In this document: positions 8,001 to 16,429 of the stretch, piece by piece
Layout of the letters: each line of letters begins with the position of its first letter
How positions within the stretch are numbered: position 1 is the stretch's first letter
Assembly: GCA_965262175.1 (NCBI GenBank)
Contig: CBDHES010000022.1
Span: 310,001 to 374,000, forward strand
Source of the DNA: CADEDH01 sp965262175
GTDB taxonomy: Bacteria; Actinomycetota; Acidimicrobiia; Acidimicrobiales; SZUA-35
Reading direction: 5' to 3'
DNA length: 64,000 nt
Notes under the pieces: model-generated
Told to the model about the DNA's origin: nothing
The model's input: the letters and a program-made list of their open reading frames with translations, nothing else
Databases searched by the model: none
Position numbers and translations under genes: made by a program

Positions 8001-10152
8001 GGCCGAGCGGCGGGGCATCGCCCCCAAGGCGGCGCTGCTCGACCGGGCGGCCGTCGCCGGCCTCCCGGTCCCGCCGGGCTTCATCGTCCCCGACGGTGCG
8101 CCGGCTCCTGCCGCCCGCACCGTCGACACCTGGTGTCGGTCGACCGGCACCTCCTCGTTGGCCGTACGGTCGGCGTTCGGAGCCGAGGACGGGACGACCG
8201 CCTCGCTCGCCGGGTGGTTCCGGACGGTGCTCCGGGTCGACGCCGACCGGGTCCAGGCAGCGATCGACGACGTCCGGGCTTCGGGCGACGATCGGACGAG
8301 CCAGCCGATCGTCGGTGGTGGCTTCCGGCGCGACGTGCTCGTCATGGCCATGGTCGAGGCTCGGGTCTCGGGCGTCGCCTTCTCCGAGCCCGGCACCTAC
8401 GACGACGTGGTCAACGTCACCACCGGCACGGCCGAACGCCTCGTCGACGGCACCGATGGCGGCGACCGGTTGCTCCTCCCCCGGTTGGAGCGGGCCGAGC
8501 CGGGGTGGGCCCGCCGGCTGCAACTCGTCCTTCGGGCCGTCCGACGGGAGTTCGGCGACCAGCCGTGGGACGTCGAGTGGGCCGACGACGGGCGACGGTG
8601 CTGGCTGATCCAGGTCCGTCCGATCACCGCGCCGACCCCCCGAGACGAGATCCTGACGATCGCCAACCACGCCGAGATCCTGCCGCCGCTCCCGTCGCCG
8701 TTCATGACCAGTCTCATCGCCGAAGCCGGTCCGGACCTGTTCGACTGGTACCGCCGCATCGACGACGAACTCCCGGCCAACCGGCAGTTCCTCCACATCG
8801 TGGCCGGCCGCCCGTTCCTCAACCTGTCGCTGATGGAGGACGTCCTGCGCCACCTCGGGCTGCCGACCGGCCTCGTCGCCGGCTCACTCGGCGGGCCCCC
8901 GGCCGTCGACCGACCGCTCAACCCCCGCCGGCTGGCGACGAGGGTCCCGGCGTTGGCCCGATTCGGGTGGGCGCAGGTGTGGGCGGTGATCGATGCCCCA
9001 CGGCGGGAGGAGCATGCAGCGGCGATCGGCACGGACCCCGCACCCTCGATGGCTGCGGCCATCGACGACCTGGGTCGGGCCTACGTCCACCTGGTCACCG
9101 GCATGTTCCCGCTGGCGTCGGCGATGGGTCCGCCCCTGGCGCTCCTGCGGGCGGCCGGCGCCCTCGCCGGGCATGCCGGTCGCCACCGGACGATCACCAC
9201 CGAGATGGCCGAGGCCATCGCCGCCGCCCGTGCCGCCGCCGGGACACCGGCTGCCCCCGCCCGACGGGCCGATGTCCTGTCCCGGTTCGGGCATCGGGGC
9301 ATCTACGAGAGCGACATCGCCCGACCCCGCTACCGCGACGAGCCCGGCCTGGCGTTCGGCACCGCCCCGGACGAACCGACGACCGACGGCGAGGGACGGG
9401 AGCGGACGGCGTCGACCGGGGCCCGGCCCGCTGCCGACCCCCTGGGCTGGCGCGGCTGGTTGACCACGCCGCTGTGGCTGCTGGCCGCTCGACCGCTCGC
9501 CGCTCGGGAACGGCTCCGCCACCGGGCGATGGAGGGCTTCGCCGCCATCCGGACATCGTTGGTCGAGTTGGCCCGCAACGCGGTCGACGCCGGCCAGCTC
9601 CGCCGACCCGACGATCTCTGGCTGCTCTCGGTCGAGGAGGCCCGAGACCTCGACGATGGCTGGCATCCGACACCGGCGTTCTGGACCGAGCGAGAGGCCG
9701 AGGTGGCGGCGCTCGCCGCCCTCGACCCCCCGGCCCTGGTCCACCTCTTCGACGACCCGGGCGACTGGGGTCCCTCGAGCGACGGTGGCCGGGCGGCGAC
9801 GATTCGGGGCCTTCCGCTCACCACCGGGACCGTTCGGGGCCGGGCATGGGTCCTCGACCAACCGACCGATCGGCTCCCGCCGGGCTTCGAGCCCTCGACC
9901 ACGATCCTGGTCGCCCGATCGATCGACGCCGGGTGGATCCCGACGATGACCCAGGTCGCCGGCGTGGTGGCCGAGATCGGCGGCGACCTGTCGCACGGCT
10001 CGATCCTGGTGCGGGAGCAGCGCCTCCCGGCCATCACCAACGCCGCCGGCGCGACCCGGGCGATCCAGACCGGCGACGAGGTCGAGCTCCGGGCCGGCCC
10101 CGGCGTCCTCCGGTCGTTGGCCGGGCCCGACGAGGCTCATCTCGCCCCCTGA
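7981..10152 (+). CDS. PEP-synthase / rifampin phosphotransferase-like enzyme
   Basis: A 723-residue protein with the three-part plan of phosphoenolpyruvate synthase and rifampin phosphotransferase relatives: an ATP-grasp domain (about 1-215, ending DVEWADDG...WLIQVRPIT), a helical middle domain (about 220-620), and a C-terminal swivelling phosphohistidine domain with the catalytic His at 672 in GDLSHGSILVREQRLPA. The ATP-grasp part is compact (about 215 residues against the usual 300 or so). Members transfer phosphate from ATP through the His to pyruvate or to small molecules such as rifamycins; with an unusual middle domain the acceptor is open. The GTG at 7981 opens LGRGEAERRGIAPKAALL, matching the family's N-terminus, and overlaps the preceding hydrolase by 20 nt. 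Confidence 0.82.
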   Translation: MTLGRGEAERRGIAPKAALLDRAAVAGLPVPPGFIVPDGAPAPAARTVDTWCRSTGTSSLAVRSAFGAEDGTTASLAGWFRTVLRVDADRVQAAIDDVRASGDDRTSQPIVGGGFRRDVLVMAMVEARVSGVAFSEPGTYDDVVNVTTGTAERLVDGTDGGDRLLLPRLERAEPGWARRLQLVLRAVRREFGDQPWDVEWADDGRRCWLIQVRPITAPTPRDEILTIANHAEILPPLPSPFMTSLIAEAGPDLFDWYRRIDDELPANRQFLHIVAGRPFLNLSLMEDVLRHLGLPTGLVAGSLGGPPAVDRPLNPRRLATRVPALARFGWAQVWAVIDAPRREEHAAAIGTDPAPSMAAAIDDLGRAYVHLVTGMFPLASAMGPPLALLRAAGALAGHAGRHRTITTEMAEAIAAARAAAGTPAAPARRADVLSRFGHRGIYESDIARPRYRDEPGLAFGTAPDEPTTDGEGRERTASTGARPAADPLGWRGWLTTPLWLLAARPLAARERLRHRAMEGFAAIRTSLVELARNAVDAGQLRRPDDLWLLSVEEARDLDDGWHPTPAFWTEREAEVAALAALDPPALVHLFDDPGDWGPSSDGGRAATIRGLPLTTGTVRGRAWVLDQPTDRLPPGFEPSTTILVARSIDAGWIPTMTQVAGVVAEIGGDLSHGSILVREQRLPAITNAAGATRAIQTGDEVELRAGPGVLRSLAGPDEAHLAP

Positions 10153-10278
10153 TCACCCCACCCGAACCATCCCCAACTCGAATGGCGTGGCCGATTGTCG
10201 GCTCAGGGACGCTGTTTCAGCTGGATGTACAGGCCGTGACGAGCATCCATTCGCGCCCCATACCGCGAAGGAACCGGC

Positions 10279-10284
10279 TACCGT
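10279..10284 (+). promoter_or_regulatory. Candidate -10 hexamer for the Liv-type binding protein
   Basis: TACCGT in the 188-bp gap before the gene at 10341 would give a leader of about 50 nt that contains the GGGGAG ribosome-binding site at 10329-10334. No convincing -35 is seen and the rest of the gap shows no other feature. Confidence 0.3.
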
Positions 10285-10340
10285 ATCCCGCTGGCCCAGC
10301 GATGGGTCAAGCTCAACGATGACATCATGGGGAGAACCAC

Positions 10341-11729
10341 ATGAGCAAGAACATGCTGGCAAAGCTGCTGGCGCTGTTGATGGCGTTCGGCCTCGTGGCC
10401 GCCGCTTGCAGCTCGGACGACGACGACGAGGCGACCGAGACCGAGTCGAGCGACTCCACCGAGGCGGAGTCGACCGACGGTGACGACGCCGAGGGCGACG
10501 ACGACGAGTCGACCGACGACACCATGGCCGAAGACGAGGGAGAGGGCGATGATGACAGCGCCGCTCCCGCTGGCGGTGGCGCCGACGGCGTCCTGACCAT
10601 CGGCGGCCTCCTGCCGGAGACCGGGAACCTGGCGTTCCTCGGCCCGCCCGAGTTCGCCGGCGTCCAGCTCGCCGTCGATGACATCAACGCCGCTGGTGGC
10701 GTGCTCGGCGCCGACGTCGAGTGGCTGCCCGGCGATTCCGGTGACAACGGCGACGTGGCCAACGCCACCGTCGACCGGCTCCTCGCCGAGAGCGTCGATG
10801 CGTTCATCGGTGCTGCTTCCTCCGGTGTGTCGCTGACCGTGATCGACAAGATCACCCAGGCCGGCGTCATCCAGTTCTCGCCGGCCAACACGTCGCCGGC
10901 GTTCACCGACTACGCCGACAACGGCCTCTACTTCCGGACGGCGCCGTCCGATGTCGTTCAGGGCGCCGCCCTGGCCGACATCATGCTCGGCGACGGTGCC
11001 GAGACGGCCGCCTTCCTCGTGCTGAACGATTCGTACGGAACCGGGCTCCTCGAGTTCGCCAGCGGCCCCTACGAGGCCGGTGGCGGCGAGGTTCTCCTCG
11101 AGCAGATCTACGATCCTCGGGCCGAGAACTTCGACGCCGAGATCTCGGCCGTGGCCGAGGCCGACCCCGACGCCATCGTGATCATCGGCTTCGAGGAGAC
11201 CGCTCAGATCCTGCAGGGCCTCATCGAGCAGGGCCTCGGCCCGAGCGACAAGCTCGTGTACGGCACCGACGGCAACATGGGCAACGCCCTGGCCGAGAAC
11301 TTCGACGATCCTTCGGTCGTCGCCGGTATGCGGGGCACCCTGCCCGGCGTCGACGTCGAGGGCGAGCTGGCCGACTTCCGGGACAACCTCCTGGCCATCG
11401 ACCCCGAGCTCATCGACTTCTCCTACTCGGCCGAGGCCTATGACGCCGTGATCCTGGTCGCCCTCGGCGCCCTGGCTGCCGGCTCGGACGATCCGACGGC
11501 CATCGCCGCCGAGATCAACGACCTCACCCGTGAGGGCGAGGAGTGCACCACGTTCACCGACTGCGCCGCGCTGATCGAGGCGGGGACCGACGTCGACTAC
11601 AACGGCGTCTCCGGTCCGCTCGAGTTCATCGACGCCGGCGAGCCTTCCGAGGCGTCGATTCTGACCCTCGAGTTCAACGCCGACGGCGAGATCGAGGTCG
11701 TCGGTTCGGTCTTCGGTTCGCTGAACTGA
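10341..11729 (+). CDS. livK: Branched-chain amino acid ABC transporter substrate-binding lipoprotein
   Basis: A 462-residue periplasmic-binding-fold type I protein (Leu/Ile/Val-binding family). The signal peptide ends in a lipobox VAAAC with Cys23 as the lipidated residue, so it is tethered outside the membrane. Residues 24-75 are an extremely acidic, low-complexity spacer of Asp, Glu, Ser and Thr. The ligand-binding domain begins near residue 84 (GVLTIGGLLPETGNLAFLG). A GGGGAG precedes the ATG. The permease and ATPase genes livHMGF lie immediately downstream on the opposite strand and converge on it, so this is presumably their binding protein under separate transcription. The ligand may be an amino acid, an amide or an aromatic acid. 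Confidence 0.88.
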   Translation: MSKNMLAKLLALLMAFGLVAAACSSDDDDEATETESSDSTEAESTDGDDAEGDDDESTDDTMAEDEGEGDDDSAAPAGGGADGVLTIGGLLPETGNLAFLGPPEFAGVQLAVDDINAAGGVLGADVEWLPGDSGDNGDVANATVDRLLAESVDAFIGAASSGVSLTVIDKITQAGVIQFSPANTSPAFTDYADNGLYFRTAPSDVVQGAALADIMLGDGAETAAFLVLNDSYGTGLLEFASGPYEAGGGEVLLEQIYDPRAENFDAEISAVAEADPDAIVIIGFEETAQILQGLIEQGLGPSDKLVYGTDGNMGNALAENFDDPSVVAGMRGTLPGVDVEGELADFRDNLLAIDPELIDFSYSAEAYDAVILVALGALAAGSDDPTAIAAEINDLTREGEECTTFTDCAALIEAGTDVDYNGVSGPLEFIDAGEPSEASILTLEFNADGEIEVVGSVFGSLN

Positions 11730-11742
11730 TCCTGACCTGAAC

Positions 11743-11763
11743 CGGTCGTCGGAAAGACGACCG
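11743..11763. terminator. Short hairpin after livK
   Basis: A perfect 8-bp stem (CGGTCGTC / GACGACCG) with a 5-nt loop GGAAA begins 13 nt after the livK stop. It precedes the larger hairpin at 11767. Confidence 0.5.
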
Positions 11764-11766
11764 CTC

Positions 11767-11817
11767 CCCCGGCCCCGGGTCGGCCGCTCGTGACGAGCGC
11801 CCGGCCCGGGGCCGGGG
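11767..11817. terminator. Long bidirectional hairpin between livK and livF
   Basis: Two 24-nt arms (11767-11790 and 11794-11817) pair with only two mismatches around the 3-nt loop TGA. It lies between convergent stops at 11729 and 11856 and can stop transcription from both sides. There is no T-run, as is usual in GC-rich actinobacteria. Confidence 0.75.
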
Positions 11818-11855
11818 CGCGTCGAGGCCGACGTCGATCGTGGTCGGCGTCGCCG

Positions 11856-12605
11856 CTACTCGGTGTGGGTCTTGACCAGCGTGCCGAGGTAGAGCTCGAT
11901 CACCTTGGGATCGGTGAGGAGCTCCCGACCGGTTCCCGTGTAGGCGTTCTGGCCCTGATCGAGGACATAGCCACGATCGCAGATCTGCAGGCATCGGCTG
12001 GCGTTCTGCTCGACCATCACGATCGAGACGCCAGCAGCGTTGATCCGCTTGCAGCGGACGAAGACCTCGTCCTGCAGCATCGGCGACAGGCCGGCCGACG
12101 GCTCGTCGAGGAAGAGCACGGCCGGATCCATCATCAGCGCCCGCCCCATGGCCAGCATCTGACGCTCGCCGCCCGACAACGAGCCGGCCTTCTGCTCCCG
12201 CCGCTCGACCAGCCGGGGGAACATCTCGGCCACCCGATCGAAACGCTCCTCGAACCGTTTCGGTTCGAGGAAGGTGCCCATCTCCAGGTTCTCGGCGATG
12301 GTCAGGGTCGAGAAGACGTTGTTGACCTGAGGCACGTAGCCGATGCCCCGCGACACCAGGCGGTTGGCCTTCATCCCGGTGATGTCCTCGCCCCGGAACA
12401 GGACCGAGCCCTCGCGGACGTCGACGAGGCCGAACATCGCTTTCAGGAGCGTCGACTTGCCGGCACCGTTCGGTCCGACGATCCCGACCAGCTCACCGTC
12501 GGCCAACTCCAGGTTGCACCCGTTGAGGATGTTGACCCCGGGGACGTAGCCGGCGACGATGCCATCGGCGAGCAGCAGCGGCTCGTCGTGCGACGTCTCA
12601 GTCAT
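11856..12605 (-). CDS. livF: Branched-chain amino acid ABC transporter ATP-binding protein LivF
   Basis: A 249-residue ABC ATPase that powers import with LivG on the cytoplasmic face of LivH/LivM. Walker A GPNGAGKST, signature LSGGERQML and Walker B LFLDEPSAGLSP are all intact. The LDEPSAGLSP form and short length fit LivF rather than LivG. It is the last gene of a livHMGF operon and its start overlaps the livG stop by 8 nt. Confidence 0.93.
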   Translation of the reverse strand: MTETSHDEPLLLADGIVAGYVPGVNILNGCNLELADGELVGIVGPNGAGKSTLLKAMFGLVDVREGSVLFRGEDITGMKANRLVSRGIGYVPQVNNVFSTLTIAENLEMGTFLEPKRFEERFDRVAEMFPRLVERREQKAGSLSGGERQMLAMGRALMMDPAVLFLDEPSAGLSPMLQDEVFVRCKRINAAGVSIVMVEQNASRCLQICDRGYVLDQGQNAYTGTGRELLTDPKVIELYLGTLVKTHTE

Positions 12606-13515
12606 CGGCCTCTTCCTCCCATGCCAGCGGGGCGTCGTGGTGGGCCCCGAGGTAGGCGTCGACCACCGCCTGGTTCTCCCCGATCGACGCCGGCGGCCCC
12701 TCGGCGATGATCCGCCCCTCGGCCATCACCACGACCCAGTCACTGATCTCGTGGACCATGTCCATGTCGTGCTCGACGAACAGGACGGTCATCCCCTCGT
12801 CCCGGAGCTGGGTGACGTGCTCGAGCAGCGAGTGCTTGAGGGCCGGGTTCACCCCGGCCATCGGCTCGTCGAGCATCACCAGCTCGGGCTCGACCATCAG
12901 GGCCCGGGCCATCTCCAGGAGCTTGCGCTGACCGCCGGACAGGGTCCCGGCGAACTCCTCCCGCATGTGGGAGAGCTTGAAGCGCTCCAGCAGCGCGTCG
13001 GCCCGGGCCTCCACCTCGCGCTCCTGGCCGCGCCAGAAGAACGGGAGGAGAGCGGGCCAGAACCGCTCGCCGATCTGCCCCACCGCGCCGAGTTTCATGT
13101 TCTCGATGACGGTCATCTTCGAGAGGGCCTTGGTCAGCTGGAAGGTCCGGACCATGCCGAGGTTGGCCACCTTGTGGGTGGCCACGCCGGTGAGGTCCCG
13201 CCCGTTGAAGGTCTGCGTCCCGACGTCGGGCTTGTCGAAGTTCGACATCAGGTTGAAGAAGGTCGTCTTGCCGGCACCGTTCGGGCCGATGAGCGCGGTG
13301 ATCACACCGCGCTGCACCTCGAGGTGGTCGACGTCGACGGCGACCAGGCCACCGAAGGACCGGACCACGCCATCGGCCACCAGGATCGGATCGGGTTTGG
13401 CCACGCCGGGTTCCCAGGCCACGTCGCCCAGGGCGGCGATGGCCGCCTCGACGTCGACCGCCGGCCGGCCAGCTGGCGTCCCGTCGGGCGTTGCGGTGGA
13501 GGGGTCAGCGGTCAT
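12598..13515 (-). CDS. livG: Branched-chain amino acid ABC transporter ATP-binding protein LivG
   Basis: A 305-residue ABC ATPase, partner of LivF. Walker A GPNGAGKTT, signature LSGGQRKLLE, Walker B LVMLDEPMAGVNP and the H-loop VEHDMDMV are visible. It is about 50 residues longer than standard LivG: there is an N-terminal tail of some 45 residues rich in Ala, Pro and Asp before the first strand (DPILVADGVVRSFGG). The middle segment FWPALLPFFWRGQEREVEARA matches the longer helical region typical of LivG. It overlaps livM by 11 nt and livF by 8 nt. Confidence 0.92.
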   Translation of the reverse strand: MTADPSTATPDGTPAGRPAVDVEAAIAALGDVAWEPGVAKPDPILVADGVVRSFGGLVAVDVDHLEVQRGVITALIGPNGAGKTTFFNLMSNFDKPDVGTQTFNGRDLTGVATHKVANLGMVRTFQLTKALSKMTVIENMKLGAVGQIGERFWPALLPFFWRGQEREVEARADALLERFKLSHMREEFAGTLSGGQRKLLEMARALMVEPELVMLDEPMAGVNPALKHSLLEHVTQLRDEGMTVLFVEHDMDMVHEISDWVVVMAEGRIIAEGPPASIGENQAVVDAYLGAHHDAPLAWEEEADD

Positions 13516-14503
13516 CGAGTGCCATCTCGTTTCGGTCGCCGAAGATTCCCTGGGGCCGGAAGGCGGCCAGGAGGGCCAGCGAGAGTCCGATCAGCATGAA
13601 CCGGACCTGGCCGACCTGCGTCCCCTCCATGATGGCCGTGGGGATGACGTCCTCGGCCACCGCCTGACGGAGGAACGTGTCGGTGAAGGTCAGGACGCCC
13701 CAGAGGATCATCGCCCCGAGGACCGGACCGAACACCCGGGCCGCACCGCCGAGGATCAGGGCCACCCAGGCCAGGAACGTCACGTCGGTGATGAAGTTGT
13801 CCGGCTGGGCGCTCTGGGTCCCGATCGCCCGGAGCATGCCGCCGACCGCCCCGATGACACCACCGAGGATCAGGGCCTGCATCTTGTACCAGTAGGCGTT
13901 CTTGCCGAGGCTCCGAGCGGCGTCCTCGTCCTCCCGGATCGCCTTGAGGACCCGGCCCCATGGACTGTGGACCAGCAGCCAGACGATCAACAGCACGATC
14001 GCCACCACGATCCACCCGACGATGACGACCCACATCTGGTTCCCGAGGAAGTTGAGCGGACCGATGCCGTACCGCTCCCGAGGATCGAAGGGGCTGAAGT
14101 CGTAGAACCGGCCGGCGTACTGGCCGAGACCGTCGGAGGAGCCGGTCCACCGGTCGAGGCTCGGCGACCGGGCGATCAACCGGAAGATCTCGGCGGTGGC
14201 GATGGTGACGATCGCCAGGTAGTCGGCCCGGAGTCGCAGCGTCGGGATGCCGAGCAGGAGGGCCAGTAACACCGGGAAGACGAACGCCCCGACGAAGAGC
14301 CCGAGCCAGAACGACCCGTTGAAGGTCACCACGGTCATCGCCAAGCCATAGGCCCCGGCGGCCATGAACACCGCTTGGCCGAAGTTGAGGAGCCCGGTGT
14401 ACCCGAAGTGGATGTTGAGCCCGATCGCCGCGAGGGCGAAGTAGATGGCCTGTTCGCCGAAGAACCCTCGGAGGGTGTTCTCGAAGATCGCTCCCCAGTC
14501 CAT
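13505..14503 (-). CDS. livM: Branched-chain amino acid ABC transporter permease LivM
   Basis: A 332-residue membrane protein of the LivM family, with about nine hydrophobic helices. Typical family stretches are NIHFGYTGLLNFGQAVFMAAGAYG near the N-terminus and the EAA-like loop VLKAIREDEDAARSLGKN facing the ATPases. The ATG at 14503 (MDWGAIFENT) overlaps the livH stop by 1 nt (TGATG), typical of coupled genes; longer versions would read into livH out of frame and are rejected. Confidence 0.92.
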   Translation of the reverse strand: MDWGAIFENTLRGFFGEQAIYFALAAIGLNIHFGYTGLLNFGQAVFMAAGAYGLAMTVVTFNGSFWLGLFVGAFVFPVLLALLLGIPTLRLRADYLAIVTIATAEIFRLIARSPSLDRWTGSSDGLGQYAGRFYDFSPFDPRERYGIGPLNFLGNQMWVVIVGWIVVAIVLLIVWLLVHSPWGRVLKAIREDEDAARSLGKNAYWYKMQALILGGVIGAVGGMLRAIGTQSAQPDNFITDVTFLAWVALILGGAARVFGPVLGAMILWGVLTFTDTFLRQAVAEDVIPTAIMEGTQVGQVRFMLIGLSLALLAAFRPQGIFGDRNEMALDDR

Positions 14504-15837
14504 CAGCCCACCCGCTCCGCTCGGCCGAGGATGCCCTGTGGCCTGATCAGCAGGATCACCACCAGCGTGAGCAGGGCCCCGACGTTCTTCATGTCGGTCG
14601 GTACGACGAAGGTCGACAGCTGGATGAACACCCCGACGATCAGGCTGCCGAGCAACGCCCCGTAGGCCGTGCCGAGCCCGCCCAGGGTCACCCCGGCGAA
14701 CATGAGCAACAGCAACCGGAAGCCCATCTCCCAGCCGATGTCCTCGGTGAGACCGAACAGCACGCCACCAAGCCCGGCCAAGGCGCCGCCGGCGACCCAC
14801 ACGTACCGGATCACGTTCTCCACGTCGATGCCCGATGACTCGGCCAGGTCACGGTTGTCGGCCACGGCCCGCATCGCCTTGCCGATCCGGGTCCGCTGGA
14901 GGAGCAGGCCGACCCCCACCAACAGCACGAGGGACACGACGATGATCACGATGTCCTTCGGGGGCAGCGAGAAGGGGCCGAAGTCGATCACCCGCTGGAT
15001 CTGGTAGTCCCGGTACGGCCGACCTCGCCCCCCGAAGAAGTACAGCAACACGTAGCGGATCAAGATCGACAACCCGATCGAGACGACGAGCATCGAGATC
15101 AGGCTCGCCCCTCGATTCCGCAACGGCCGCCACACGAACTCGTTGAGCAGGCCGCCGAAGGCGGCGGTGGCGAGCAGGGCGGCGATGGCGGCGAGGATCA
15201 GCGTGAGCCGTAGCCCGAAGAGACCGTTGACGTTGAACAGGAACGCCGTCATCGCTCCCAGCGTCACCATCTCCCCATGGGCGAAGTTGACGAGCCCGGT
15301 GGTGCCGAAGATGAGGCTCAGGCCGATCGCCGTCATCCCGATGATCAGTCCGAGCTTGATCCCGTCGACGGTCAGCTGCACGAAGCGGACGTTGGTGTCG
15401 CCCGACGTGACCCGCTCCCCGAGCGGAAACAGGACGGGGTTGTTCCGTCCCACGTTGGGGCTGATCTCCCTGGTTGGCTCGGTCCCCTCTCGCAGGTTGA
15501 CACCCTCGGGAAGCGTCGACGGGTCGAGGGCGACGACGTAGTCACCCTCTCCGGGGAGGACGATCGACCACTCACCGTCGGCGTTGGTCACCCCTTCGCC
15601 GACCACGGCACCGGATTCGTCGGTGGCGGTGATGGTCACGCCCTCGAAGAGCTCGTCCTCACCATCGGGGCCCGTCCCCCGGCTCCGGATCGTGCCACCG
15701 ACGGTCGTCTCGCCGTTGTCGGCGTCGGCCGGGCTCGGGACACCCAGCACCAGGATGCTCCCGAGAGCGACGCTGAGCAGCGCGAGAACCGCGCCAACCC
15801 GGGCACCGCCCGACATTCGGGATCGTTCTCGATTCAT
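14503..15837 (-). CDS. livH: LivH-type permease with an N-terminal extracytoplasmic beta-domain
   Basis: A 444-residue protein. Residues about 150-444 are an ordinary LivH permease (GLSLIFGTTGLVNFAHGEMVTLGAM; EAA-like loop RIGKAMRAVADNRDLAESSG). Before this is an unusual 150-residue extension: a hydrophobic signal segment (about 13-38) followed by a beta-rich domain with TVGGTIRSRG, GVTITATDESGAVVGEGVTNADGEW and YVVALDPSTLPEG, which resembles the carboxypeptidase regulatory-like/transthyretin-like fold. Standard LivH is about 290-310 residues. The extension should lie outside the membrane, where it could meet the binding protein or cell wall. First gene of livHMGF. Confidence 0.88.
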   Translation of the reverse strand: MNRERSRMSGGARVGAVLALLSVALGSILVLGVPSPADADNGETTVGGTIRSRGTGPDGEDELFEGVTITATDESGAVVGEGVTNADGEWSIVLPGEGDYVVALDPSTLPEGVNLREGTEPTREISPNVGRNNPVLFPLGERVTSGDTNVRFVQLTVDGIKLGLIIGMTAIGLSLIFGTTGLVNFAHGEMVTLGAMTAFLFNVNGLFGLRLTLILAAIAALLATAAFGGLLNEFVWRPLRNRGASLISMLVVSIGLSILIRYVLLYFFGGRGRPYRDYQIQRVIDFGPFSLPPKDIVIIVVSLVLLVGVGLLLQRTRIGKAMRAVADNRDLAESSGIDVENVIRYVWVAGGALAGLGGVLFGLTEDIGWEMGFRLLLLMFAGVTLGGLGTAYGALLGSLIVGVFIQLSTFVVPTDMKNVGALLTLVVILLIRPQGILGRAERVG

Positions 15838-15846
15838 GAGGCCCGC

Positions 15847-15852
15847 ATAGTA
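15847..15852 (-). promoter_or_regulatory. Candidate -10 hexamer for livHMGF
   Basis: On the minus strand TACTAT stands 9 nt before the livH ATG, implying a leader of only a few bases. No -35 match is visible at 16-18 nt. Confidence 0.35.
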
Positions 15853-15954
15853 GGTTTGACCAGCTCCTTGCGCACGTGGCGGCCATCGATTGTCACCCTC
15901 CGTTCATGGAGCGTCGACAAGCAATCCGCCCCACGTGCCTCGGAGCCGGTGGGA

Positions 15955-16401
15955 TCAGTCTCCAGCGGGGGCGGCGATGAAGACCGGGATCTCCCGATCG
16001 GCCTTCTCGGCGTACTCGGCGTAAGGGGCGAAGGCAGCCACCGATCGGTCCCACCACGCCTGTCGTTCCTCGCCGCTCACGAGGCGGACGACGGCGTCGA
16101 ACGGCTCGGGCCCGTCCTGGATCATGACGTGGGGATCGGCCATCAGGTTGTGGTACCAACCGGGATGGGCCGGGGCGCCGCCCTTCGAGGCGACGATGGC
16201 GTATTCACCCTCGTGCTCGACCCGCATCAGCGGAACCTTGCGCACCTTGCCCGACTTGTGGCCGACGGTCGTCATGACGATGATCGGCAGACCGGTGTCG
16301 CGCAGCGTGTTGGCCTCGGTGCCGCCCGACGCCTCGTAGTCCCGGACCTGGTCGGCGACCCAGCCCCACGTGCTCGGCTCGTACTCCCCTTCGATACCCA
16401 T
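15955..16401 (-). CDS. Ddn/DUF385-type F420H2-dependent reductase-like protein
   Basis: A 148-residue protein of the nitroreductase/deazaflavin-dependent oxidoreductase family (Ddn-like), a split-beta-barrel fold that uses coenzyme F420. Typical stretches are GLPIIVMTTVGHKSGKVRKVPLMRV and ASKGGAPAHPGWYHNLMADPHV. Relatives reduce quinones, nitro compounds or unsaturated ketones. The ATG at 16401 has TAGCAT on the minus strand 8 nt before it, matching the leaderless pattern; an alternative ATG lies 7 codons upstream at 16422. It follows the TauD gene on the same strand. Confidence 0.88.
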   Translation of the reverse strand: MGIEGEYEPSTWGWVADQVRDYEASGGTEANTLRDTGLPIIVMTTVGHKSGKVRKVPLMRVEHEGEYAIVASKGGAPAHPGWYHNLMADPHVMIQDGPEPFDAVVRLVSGEERQAWWDRSVAAFAPYAEYAEKADREIPVFIAAPAGD

Positions 16402-16409
16402 GGACGATG

Positions 16410-16415
16410 ATGCTA
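16410..16415 (-). promoter_or_regulatory. Candidate -10 hexamer for the Ddn-like gene
   Basis: TAGCAT on the minus strand is 8 nt from the ATG at 16401. It supports that start and a transcript separate from the upstream TauD gene. Confidence 0.35.
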
Positions 16416-16429
16416 GTGCCATCGGTCAC

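Noticed and set aside
13505..14800. LivM starting about 100 codons earlier
   Set aside because: The additional part overlaps livH out of frame; the ATG at 14503 gives a normal LivM length and a typical 1-nt overlap.
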